Of a DNA stretch of 64,000 bases, positions 55,498 to 62,895 are shown piece after piece. The stretch is taken from the NCBI RefSeq assembly GCF_004000885.1, contig NZ_BIMC01000021.1, forward strand, positions 53,149 to 117,148, given 5' to 3'. How positions within the stretch are numbered: the first letter of the stretch is position 1; each line of letters begins with the position of its first letter. The notes below the pieces were generated by a model. It was not told where the DNA came from. It was given only the letters and a program-made list of their open reading frames with translations, and searched no databases. The stretch is from Paenibacillus glucanolyticus NBRC 15330. GTDB taxonomy: Bacteria; Bacillota; Bacilli; Paenibacillales; Paenibacillaceae. The position numbers and the translations under genes are program-made.

Positions 55498-56331
55498 TTA
55501 GCGAAGCAATTGCAGTACACCTTGAGGTTGTTGATTAGCTTGCGCCAACATAGCTGTAGCTGCTTGTTGCAAGATATTATTCTTCGTAAATGTGCTCATT
55601 TCTTTAGCCATATCTACGTCACGAATGCGGGATTCTGCAGCCTGCAAGTTCTCTGCAGTTGTACCCAGGTTGTTGACTGTATGCTCGAGACGATTTTGAA
55701 CAGCACCCAGATCAGAACGGATTTTGGATACATCGTTAATGGCATCCTGAACTTTAGTCAATGCTGCGTTAGCCGTGGCATTGGTAGGAGTAGTAGCCAA
55801 AGAACCTAATGAAGTAAAGTCAACACCAAGTGTTGCAGCATCAGCTTTTTGCAAAGCAACAGTAATTGTTTCCCCCGCGTTCGCTCCTACTTGGAAAGTA
55901 AGGTTACCAGTTACGTCAGCAGCAATTAGTTTTTTACCGTTGAATTGAGTTTGGGTAGCAATGCTGTCGATTTGAGCAGACAATTGGGCAATTTCAGAGT
56001 CAATCTTATCTGCATCAGAAGTAGTCAGGGTCTCGTTACCACCTTGAACATACAATTCAGCCATACGTTGCAGCATAGCATGAGTTTCATTCAATGCACC
56101 TTCTGCTACTTGGATCAGAGAGATACCATCCAGAGCATTCTTGTTAGCTTGTTCCAAACCACGGATTTGGTTACGCATTTTCTCAGAGATTGCAAGACCT
56201 GCAGCATCATCAGCGGCACGGTTGATTCTGTAACCTGAAGACAACTTCTCTAAAGATTTGCCTTGTTGTGTGTTGTTAAAAGTCAGTTGACGCTGTGTGT
56301 TGTAAGAACTGATATTGTGGTTAATACGCAT
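55498..56331 (-). CDS. hag: Flagellin
   Basis: 277 residues from ATG at 56331 (MRINHNISSYNTQRQ), preceded by AAGGAGG; the frame is open to 56403. Conserved D0/D1 segments occupy the ends: 'KLSSGYRINRAADDAAGLAISEKMRNQIRGL' and 'TKNNILQQAATAMLAQANQQPQGVLQLL'. The central variable part is short (about 140-190), so the filament surface is minimal. Transcribed from a perfect sigma-D promoter; its leader has two CsrA-type sites. Confidence 0.97.
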   Translation of the reverse strand: MRINHNISSYNTQRQLTFNNTQQGKSLEKLSSGYRINRAADDAAGLAISEKMRNQIRGLEQANKNALDGISLIQVAEGALNETHAMLQRMAELYVQGGNETLTTSDADKIDSEIAQLSAQIDSIATQTQFNGKKLIAADVTGNLTFQVGANAGETITVALQKADAATLGVDFTSLGSLATTPTNATANAALTKVQDAINDVSKIRSDLGAVQNRLEHTVNNLGTTAENLQAAESRIRDVDMAKEMSTFTKNNILQQAATAMLAQANQQPQGVLQLLR

Positions 56332-56340
56332 GTGAAAATT

Positions 56341-56374
56341 CCTCCTTGGAATGTGTTGGTGATTGCATCCTTGC
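56341..56374 (-). promoter_or_regulatory. Two candidate CsrA-binding sites in the hag leader
   Basis: On the transcript, GCAAGGAUGC (56365-56374) matches 8 of 10 positions of the CsrA consensus ACARGGAUGU. CCAAGGAGG (56341-56349) overlaps the ribosome binding site. The arrangement copies the two-site repression known for B. subtilis hag. Confidence 0.65.
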
Positions 56375-56441
56375 TTCACCCTATTGTGATCGGAACATAG
56401 CATGCGGCCGTCACTACTATGTCTACCGAACCATATTATAT

Positions 56442-56468
56442 ATATCGGCGTTCAACTGATTATGTTTA
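56442..56468 (-). promoter_or_regulatory. Sigma-D promoter of hag
   Basis: On the minus strand: TAAA (56465-56468), exactly 15 bases, GCCGATAT (56442-56449). This matches the Bacillus sigma-D consensus at every position. The expected leader is about 100 bases. Confidence 0.9.
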
Positions 56469-56494
56469 TAGCAAATTATTAATTTCAATAAAAA

Positions 56495-56731
56495 TTATTT
56501 ATTCTTTTGTGTCGTGACCTTCTGGAGGATATTATGTATATCCTCAGTAAATTCAACCGCATCTTTATTTTGACGCTGTATCGCGTCATAGATTTCTTCA
56601 CGGTATATAGTTACGTTTGGGGGCGCTTCAATCCCAATTCTTACTTGATCGCCGTTTATTTCGATAACTGAAAGTATAATGTTATCGTTTAGCATTATTT
56701 TCTGGCCTTTATTCCTCGATAGGATCAGCAT
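56495..56731 (-). CDS. csrA: Carbon storage regulator CsrA (translational repressor of flagellin)
   Basis: 78 residues from ATG at 56731 (MLILSRNKGQKIMLND), with GGGGAAGG upstream. The RNA-binding pattern 'VRIGIEAPPNVTIYREEIY' is intact; the C-terminal helix is somewhat long. It overlaps fliW by 23 bases, so it is translationally coupled to its antagonist. It represses hag by covering the ribosome binding site. Confidence 0.97.
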   Translation of the reverse strand: MLILSRNKGQKIMLNDNIILSVIEINGDQVRIGIEAPPNVTIYREEIYDAIQRQNKDAVEFTEDIHNILQKVTTQKNK

Positions 56732-57170
56732 TGCTACCTTCCCCTTTCGCTTTTTCAAACAATGGATGTCGAGTAGAATATTCACTATGATCCAAGATAA
56801 TCTGTGCTGCAAGTTGATTTTTATTGTTCAACAAAATTGGAGCCTTCAAATTACAGGTTATATCCTCAGCATTGCGAACTGTAACAATAACCAATATATC
56901 AACATCCTTATCATTCTGGATGTCCAAAGACTCTAACCATTGAGAATCAATATTAACTTCATAATCCTCAAAAAAATGAAATGGATTTATTACAATAAAA
57001 GTCAAATTCTCATTTTCAGTCGATTGTAAAAAATCAAAGGGATTCTCATCATCCTTCTGATGCAAAACTACATACTTTGATTCTGTAAACCCCAATATAG
57101 GTCCTGTAAATGATATGACCTGCTTCTCTTCTATTTCAATTCGACCAAATCTTTTGGTGAGTATAAACAT
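56709..57170 (-). CDS. fliW: Flagellar assembly factor FliW (CsrA antagonist)
   Basis: 153 residues. Typical sequence 'RFGRIEIEEKQVISFTGPILGF' at the start and 'VIVTVRNAEDITCNLKAPILLNNKNQLAAQIIL' in the second half. FliW binds either flagellin or CsrA; when flagellin leaves the cell, freed FliW sequesters CsrA and allows hag translation. It overlaps csrA. Confidence 0.95.
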   Translation of the reverse strand: MFILTKRFGRIEIEEKQVISFTGPILGFTESKYVVLHQKDDENPFDFLQSTENENLTFIVINPFHFFEDYEVNIDSQWLESLDIQNDKDVDILVIVTVRNAEDITCNLKAPILLNNKNQLAAQIILDHSEYSTRHPLFEKAKGEGSNADPIEE

Positions 57171-57238
57171 TAATATTCCTCCTCGTCTAACAATAATAGC
57201 TATAATGAATTCTCATTATAGCTATTGTAGCTGCTACA

Positions 57239-57811
57239 CTAGACCACTGCATCCAGTTGTCTGCCTGTAGCCGACATAAATATAAAGTTTTGTCTGATAA
57301 GATATGGATTCACCTTACCAGGATAATAATCAATTACAGGTTTATGAACCTCAGGATTAATATTAACATTACCTGGGATATACTCTACTTGTACCTGACC
57401 CGGATTATACGTCACATCCACGTTGTCATAGTTAGGTTCTCCCGCGATTTCTATAGGGCGTTCTTTAAATGCATTTTGCCGAGCTATATCTGCAAATACA
57501 TTGCCCCCCTTATGAAAAGCCATCATCCGATCTCCGTTTTGAGCCATCTCTGCAATATTCTCCATAGAGATCTGAAGCGACACTTGAGCAATCCTATCAG
57601 TCACCTCTTCAAATCTAGCCTTTCCAAGCGCAGACCAAGCTTTACGCGAATCAATCTCCAACTTACCATTGGATTGTTTCATTTCTAAAGACGCCTGTTT
57701 TTGTGACATATTAAGCACGGGGCGAGACTGCTCAATGCTTTGCTGTCCTTTTGAGGTTTGCAGACCAACCTGGGAATAACCCTGTTGAATCTGAATTCGA
57801 GGGATATTCAT
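57239..57811 (-). CDS. YviE-like DUF6470 protein
   Basis: 190 residues. 'MNIPRIQIQQGYSQVGLQT' at the start and 'VDVTYNPGQVQVEYIPGNVNINPEVHKP' near the end are typical of the YviE family that lies between flgL and fliW in Bacillus. It has no signal or membrane segment. Its function is unknown; linkage suggests a minor filament or assembly role. It lies 10 bases after flgL. Confidence 0.85.
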   Translation of the reverse strand: MNIPRIQIQQGYSQVGLQTSKGQQSIEQSRPVLNMSQKQASLEMKQSNGKLEIDSRKAWSALGKARFEEVTDRIAQVSLQISMENIAEMAQNGDRMMAFHKGGNVFADIARQNAFKERPIEIAGEPNYDNVDVTYNPGQVQVEYIPGNVNINPEVHKPVIDYYPGKVNPYLIRQNFIFMSATGRQLDAVV

Positions 57812-57821
57812 CTAACCACCC

Positions 57822-58715
57822 CTATCTCAAAAAATCAAGTAAACTAGGTCGAATGATGCGAGCCATCGTATCCAATGATGCCTGATATACACTCTCCGAA
57901 GTTTTTAAATCAATAATAACCTTAGATATATCCGCATCCTCTATTTTCGATTGCAGGTCCATATAATTAATATTTAAATCACCCAACCGACTTAGCGTGA
58001 ACTCAAGTCGATTTTGTTTTCCACCCATTTCAGCTTGAGCAGTAATGGTTGTCTCCAGATTCTTCTGGAGATTTGTAATGGAATTCTGTATAGCAGTCGT
58101 GTCATTAGCCAACAATGCCTTCTTAAAATTATCAACAACTACAAATATCCCAGACGCATCTCCAAATGCACCAAACACTTGCTCTCCAGGTGTATTCACA
58201 GACACCGTGATTCCAGCACCAACTTGATACCTCACTTCACCATTATCCAGGGCATAAGCAGTTTGTGTTGGATCATCAGGAAATGGCTTCTCATCGGTTC
58301 TCTCACCGTTGAAAATATATTTCCCCTTGAATTGCGAATTGCCAAGGGAAACAAGCTGTTGATATAACTGTTCTACTTCTGCAGCAATATTCTCCCGAGC
58401 ATCTGCGGGAACCGTGTCTGTTCCACCCTGCACCGCAAGTTCTGAAAGCTTTTGGATGATCTGTGTGACTTCCGTCATGACGGTATCCCCATATTTAAGC
58501 CACGAGTCTGCATCCTCCGCATTTTGCTCAAACTGCGTTGTTGCCGTGATCTGGCCACGGTATTGGAGAGCAGCGGCTACACCGACCGGATCGTCGGAAG
58601 GACGGTTAATACGGCGCTGGGTCATCATTTGTTCCTGGTATTTATCCAGTCTGCGATAGTTGCCTTGGAGACCACTCATCATGGAGCTGGTCATCATAGA
58701 TTGGGTTATGCGCAC
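57822..58715 (-). CDS. flgL: Flagellar hook-associated protein 3
   Basis: 297 residues. Flagellin-like N-terminus 'MRITQSMMTSSMMSGLQGNYRRLDKYQEQM' and C-terminus 'KTSESVYQASLDTMARIIRPSLLDFL'. It joins FlgK to the filament. It lies 12 bases after flgK. Confidence 0.95.
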   Translation of the reverse strand: MRITQSMMTSSMMSGLQGNYRRLDKYQEQMMTQRRINRPSDDPVGVAAALQYRGQITATTQFEQNAEDADSWLKYGDTVMTEVTQIIQKLSELAVQGGTDTVPADARENIAAEVEQLYQQLVSLGNSQFKGKYIFNGERTDEKPFPDDPTQTAYALDNGEVRYQVGAGITVSVNTPGEQVFGAFGDASGIFVVVDNFKKALLANDTTAIQNSITNLQKNLETTITAQAEMGGKQNRLEFTLSRLGDLNINYMDLQSKIEDADISKVIIDLKTSESVYQASLDTMARIIRPSLLDFLR

Positions 58716-58727
58716 AATTTACTCCTC

Positions 58728-60299
58728 CTATCTGCCGACGATGCCGGTACCGTTAATTAATTTGTCCAGCATCTCGTCGATGGTAGTAACTACACGTGAA
58801 GATGCGCTGTATGCATGCTGGAAGCGGATAAGATCGGACATTTCCTCATCCAGTGACACACTGCTAATGGATAGACGGAGTGTATCTGCATGTTCCACCA
58901 GCAGTGTACCGTTCTCCACCATCTTAATGGCGTTGCTGCTATCCGTACCTAATTTGGAGATAACAGACTGGAGATATCCTTCAAAATTCGTAATATCCGT
59001 TACTGCACCGTTGCTGTTGTTTGGATTAAAACTAAATGTACGTTCAGACAAGCCGGCAATCAGAAGCGCCATGCCGCCGTTACCTTTCAGGACCACCTCG
59101 GATGTTGTTCCATCCGGATTTGTTTTCATTTCGGTCCGTAAGGACGCACCGATGTTTTTCAAATCGGATTGGATATTCTGACTGAGCCTCATATTCCCTG
59201 CTGTAATTGGACCTCCATTGGCAGATACAAAGAAGTCACTTCCTGTAGTAGCAGGTTCGTTCAAGGTGTAACCGAGTTTATGTAATCCGTTAAGTCCGTC
59301 TACAGTATGCTTGGTATCCACCGCAAGTTTACGAGGATTATTCGCATCCATTACCGCATTCGGAATGTTCACGCCTGGAGGAAGAATCGTTCCAGCCGGC
59401 AGGGTAACTTCTACTTTTCCGGTAGCCAATGTGTTGGCCATAATATTCAACTGGGTGATATACCCTTGAACGTGCACATCTCGGGAGGTTACATATCCAG
59501 CAATTTCTCCACCGGTTAATGTCCCCGCTATGGCATTCGTAATCGGCGTGGAGGTCATATCGTCCACCACTACCTGATTACCAAACGTCACTTGATAGAC
59601 ATCCCCGGTCTCGGTTACATTCACGTTCCCAAGCAAGGAGAGCTGATCAATCAGCAGGTCCCGCTTGTCGCGCATATCGTTCGCGTTATCGCCAAGACCC
59701 TCAATCCGTTTAATACTCTGGGTTAATTCTGCAACTTGGTCGATATAATTGTTGGCTTCAGCAACCTTAGTGTCAATACGAGAAGTCAGATTATTGCTGA
59801 GCGTGTCCAGCTGGGAATATATATGGTTAAACGTCTCGGTCAATGCGATAGCTTTCTGCTGAACTGCCATACGGGCCGACAAATCGGTATCACTCGGGTT
59901 TTTGCTCAATGTCTGCCAGGCGGTCCAGAACTCCGCAATGCTTGCGCTCAAACTGCTGTCGGAAGGCTCATTAAAAATCCCCTCAATATTCGAAAGCGTC
60001 TCTTGCTGTACGCTCCACGTCGACAGATTGGTATTCTGGTTGCGGTACTCGATATCCAGCAGGAAATCCCGCACCCGTCTGATACTATCTGCCTCGACAC
60101 CCATCCCGAGCTGACCGGCCGCTTGGGAACGCTGCATTCCTGGAAAAGCGATAGGATTGGCCGCAACCAAGCGTGTGGTCTGACGAGAGTAACCCGGCGT
60201 ATTAGCATTCGTAACGTTATGACCAGCTGTGTTAATCGCAGCTTGCTGGGCAATCAAGCCCCTCTTTCCGATTTCGAGCAAATGAAATGTAGATCTCAT
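58728..60299 (-). CDS. flgK: Flagellar hook-associated protein 1
   Basis: 523 residues from ATG at 60299 (MRSTFHLLEIGKRGL), with AAAGGAA upstream; the frame is open to 60395. 'NTAGHNVTNANTPGYSRQ' is the rod/hook/HAP N-terminal signature, and the C-terminus 'EMSDLIRFQHAYSASSRVVTTIDEML' is the matching helix. It links hook and filament. Confidence 0.96.
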   Translation of the reverse strand: MRSTFHLLEIGKRGLIAQQAAINTAGHNVTNANTPGYSRQTTRLVAANPIAFPGMQRSQAAGQLGMGVEADSIRRVRDFLLDIEYRNQNTNLSTWSVQQETLSNIEGIFNEPSDSSLSASIAEFWTAWQTLSKNPSDTDLSARMAVQQKAIALTETFNHIYSQLDTLSNNLTSRIDTKVAEANNYIDQVAELTQSIKRIEGLGDNANDMRDKRDLLIDQLSLLGNVNVTETGDVYQVTFGNQVVVDDMTSTPITNAIAGTLTGGEIAGYVTSRDVHVQGYITQLNIMANTLATGKVEVTLPAGTILPPGVNIPNAVMDANNPRKLAVDTKHTVDGLNGLHKLGYTLNEPATTGSDFFVSANGGPITAGNMRLSQNIQSDLKNIGASLRTEMKTNPDGTTSEVVLKGNGGMALLIAGLSERTFSFNPNNSNGAVTDITNFEGYLQSVISKLGTDSSNAIKMVENGTLLVEHADTLRLSISSVSLDEEMSDLIRFQHAYSASSRVVTTIDEMLDKLINGTGIVGR

Positions 60300-60318
60300 C
60301 GTACATTTTCCTTTCTGC

Positions 60319-60819
60319 TTATGCCCTGGTATCAAACATGCTTCGGCCTTTGCCGGCCGGATTTTGATGCTTCGGATGTTGATATAGCAAATCATCCTCC
60401 GGACGGCTGACTAACAGATTCAAACTGTAGTCAATGAACGCCAGGGACTGTTCGATCAACTCGCGGTTGATGGCATTCAGTTCCTTGAGTTCCATGAGCC
60501 TGTCCATTAATTGCTCCTGCACATCCTGCAGCTCTGTTTTTTCATCCGGATTAAATACAAGACGAGTCATTTCGGTAACCGTCAGCTGAAGCTGGGAGCG
60601 GATGCCCTTCTCACGCAAAAAATCATCTGCGGCGCCTTGACGCAGTGCTTCCGTTTCCGCCACCTGCTTCAGCAGGCGGTTCTCCTTGGTCATGACCGCT
60701 GTAAGACGTTCCACATCATTATCCAAAATGGCTTGCCTTTTATCTTTCCCTGCCTCTATGAGCTGCTCATGCAGCTCATCCTGACGCTTCATATATTCGA
60801 TAATGGTTCTAGCACTCAC
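60319..60819 (-). CDS. flgN: FlgN-family flagellar export chaperone
   Basis: 166 residues, mostly helical, with 'RQAILDNDVERLTAVMTKENRLLKQV' resembling FlgN (B. subtilis yvyG). It chaperones FlgK and FlgL. The start is GTG at 60819 and overlaps the flgM stop (GTGA); AGGTGAG precedes it. Confidence 0.9.
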   Translation of the reverse strand: MSARTIIEYMKRQDELHEQLIEAGKDKRQAILDNDVERLTAVMTKENRLLKQVAETEALRQGAADDFLREKGIRSQLQLTVTEMTRLVFNPDEKTELQDVQEQLMDRLMELKELNAINRELIEQSLAFIDYSLNLLVSRPEDDLLYQHPKHQNPAGKGRSMFDTRA

Positions 60820-61112
60820 TTGGACTCACCTGATTTATTGTAGGATTGAAAATACGGGAGCAATTTGTCCGCCAAACGGTCGACGGGCACCCCATAAGTA
60901 CCATTAGCTACGGATTCCTTCAAACGCTGAATTTTCTCCGCGCGCTCCGGATCCTGTACTTTACTCTGTGCACTCAGTTCCATCGCCTCCGGTGAGATAG
61001 ATACTTCATCCTTGCGGCGCTTCTTCTTATCGATGTGCTGCATCTCCCGAGATTCAATATTCCGTTGATACGAATTGATGCCGTTCACACGTCCCGATTC
61101 GTTAATCTTCAC
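60816..61112 (-). CDS. flgM: Anti-sigma-D factor FlgM
   Basis: 98 residues. The C-terminal half carries the sigma-binding helices 'ERAEKIQRLKESVANGTYGVPVDRLADKLLPYF'. The start is GTG at 61112 with GAGGTGA upstream. FlgM holds sigma-D inactive until hook completion. A sigma-D-like promoter lies just upstream (61160-61186), giving an autoregulatory loop as in Bacillus. Confidence 0.94.
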   Translation of the reverse strand: MKINESGRVNGINSYQRNIESREMQHIDKKKRRKDEVSISPEAMELSAQSKVQDPERAEKIQRLKESVANGTYGVPVDRLADKLLPYFQSYNKSGESK

Positions 61113-61138
61113 GTCAAATCACCTCACTTAAAATAAAA

Positions 61139-61168
61139 GACCGATAAGCTTTACTAAGTTTATCGGTC
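61139..61168 (-). terminator. Terminator after yvyF
   Basis: The nine-base arms 61139-61147 and 61160-61168 are perfectly complementary. TTTTATTTT follows on the minus strand. It overlaps the candidate sigma-D -10 of flgM. Confidence 0.75.
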
Positions 61169-61186
61169 GGATATGAAACATTGTTA
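61160..61186 (-). promoter_or_regulatory. Candidate sigma-D promoter of flgM
   Basis: On the minus strand: TAAC (61183-61186), 15 bases, ACCGATAA (61160-61167), against consensus TAAA-N15-GCCGATAT; 9 of 12 positions agree. Position between yvyF and flgM matches the known B. subtilis promoter. Confidence 0.6.
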
Positions 61187-61198
61187 ATAGTTCAAAAG

Positions 61199-61609
61199 TT
61201 AGTATTTGCGCAGTTTATCTACTGCGCGGTAAGTCTCTCTATCTTTTCCGGACCCAGGCTGATGTTCCTGGTCTCCTGCAGCCGCCTGCCTAAGTTCTCT
61301 CGTTAATCGCGTCCGGCAGGACTCGCACATGTTGCTCTCACGAATCAACGTCCCGCATACTTCGCAAGGGTAAGCCATGTTGGGCGCGTTCGCAATCGAG
61401 ATCCGGCCTTCCTTGATAAACTTCGTAATCTGCCTCATGGATACTTCCGTAGCCTCAGAGACCTCGTGAATGGTAGCACCTCTTTGCTCACGAAGGAAGG
61501 TTGCGCATTTCTCGTATTCTTTTTCAATAACCTTCATGCAATCCTGACACATTTCCCGAATATTAACGGTATATAACTTGCCGCACCGAGGGCAATTCCC
61601 CAGATTCAT
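61199..61609 (-). CDS. yvyF: YvyF flagellar operon protein
   Basis: 136 residues from ATG at 61609 (MNLGNCPRCGKLY); GGAGG lies upstream. Two zinc-type Cys clusters, CPRC..CQDC at the N-terminus and CEVC..CESC near residue 100, flank a helix-turn-helix-like segment 'HEVSEATEVSMRQITKFIKEG'. The family lies between comFC and flgM in Bacillus and Paenibacillus. Its function is unresolved; regulation is suspected from the fold. Confidence 0.9.
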   Translation of the reverse strand: MNLGNCPRCGKLYTVNIREMCQDCMKVIEKEYEKCATFLREQRGATIHEVSEATEVSMRQITKFIKEGRISIANAPNMAYPCEVCGTLIRESNMCESCRTRLTRELRQAAAGDQEHQPGSGKDRETYRAVDKLRKY

Positions 61610-61722
61610 GCTCAACAACCTCCATGCCACATAGAACCTTTGATACCCCTAGATTACCTTATCTTAGGCCTTACGTCTATCGTTCAAAAAGAGAATCCAC
61701 ACATTTTTCTGATTTCCGGTAT

Positions 61723-62592
61723 TTACGAGCGGGCCCAGGTTAAACTGTAGATCTCTATCGGCATCCCCAGGTTTGCTTCATAACTCCGTAAAACCTCTGC
61801 GCAAGCGTTAATCGTACTTCCTGTTGTGTAGATATCGTCTACCAAAAGTATACGAAAGGGACCTTTCATACGGGAATGCGAGGTTCCAGCTGGAGAAGGG
61901 ATGCGATTGGCGGCCTGCCTGTTTATGGCCCCTAGCACATCCGGTACGTGCTGCACTGCACCGAACACCCCTTCCATATCCTTGAGCCGATCCATCCGGC
62001 TCTTGAAACTCTGCTTATCCGTGTGGCGCTTCCGCTCCAGCAGCCGGACATAAGGAAGCTTTATTCGAAACGCAAGCCCATGGGCAAGTACTTCAGCCTG
62101 GTTGAATCCCCTCTCTCGAAGCCTTTCCTCACTTACCGGAACCGAGGTGATGGCATGTATGTTCCATGATTCGGCTCGAGGGTTCTTTAATCCCCTTTTA
62201 TGTAAATGAATATTCGTTTCCCTATGAAGCAAGGCATATGCGCGCAGCAGCATTTCTGCCAAAAGCGGAGCGTAACGCTCGTTCCCACGATATTTATACT
62301 GTGCTAACCACTCCCTCATCTGCGCATCGTAGGTCACCGCACTTCGGTTCAAAATAAAACTTCTTTTGCTCATGCTCATTCCAAACCTATTGCAGTCTGG
62401 ACAACCAATCCCTCGTCCGCATTGCAGGCATCGGGGGTTAACGATCCAAGGGATTTGCCTGGAACAGCCATAGCATATCCCTGGAAGCTCTCGAGCAAGA
62501 GAAGCGCTTTTACCACAAGCGAGACAGGTTTCGTTCATCGGCTTGAGCAAACGATGCATATGACCAAACAGTTTGGCGAAGACGTCTGACAT
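61723..62592 (-). CDS. comFC: Competence protein ComFC (phosphoribosyltransferase-like)
   Basis: 289 residues from ATG 62592 (MSDVFAKLFGHMHRL); the frame is open to 62712 and the start is uncertain, with GGAG/GGGG lying 12-18 bases upstream. N-terminal zinc cysteines 'CLACG', 'CYGC' and 'CLQCGRGIGCPDC'; C-terminal PRPP loop 'ILLVDDIYTTGST'. Needed for DNA uptake in transformation; related to E. coli GntX. It follows comFA directly; comFB of B. subtilis is missing here. Confidence 0.93.
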   Translation of the reverse strand: MSDVFAKLFGHMHRLLKPMNETCLACGKSASLARELPGICYGCSRQIPWIVNPRCLQCGRGIGCPDCNRFGMSMSKRSFILNRSAVTYDAQMREWLAQYKYRGNERYAPLLAEMLLRAYALLHRETNIHLHKRGLKNPRAESWNIHAITSVPVSEERLRERGFNQAEVLAHGLAFRIKLPYVRLLERKRHTDKQSFKSRMDRLKDMEGVFGAVQHVPDVLGAINRQAANRIPSPAGTSHSRMKGPFRILLVDDIYTTGSTINACAEVLRSYEANLGMPIEIYSLTWARS

Positions 62593-62895
62593 CAAATACG
62601 ACAGCCCCTCTCCTTTTTGGGATGGTAAGTTGGATTTATTTACAGATACAAGAATTTTCAATTGATTAGTCAACCGTACTGCATAACATCCGATGGTTAC
62701 TTCAGAGAGCACAGTCTTTCTACAATCACTATAGCAATCCTGAACTGAAGATCATGAAGTTTATTCCAAACTACAGCCCTCACAGTTTAAGACATCCAAC
62801 AGTCATCGTCACCGTATTCCGACAAAAACAGCGCCAGCCTATACGCTTAGAGTTCCTAAAACTCCATGGGTAAAATCCCCCCTGTTCTTACTCCC

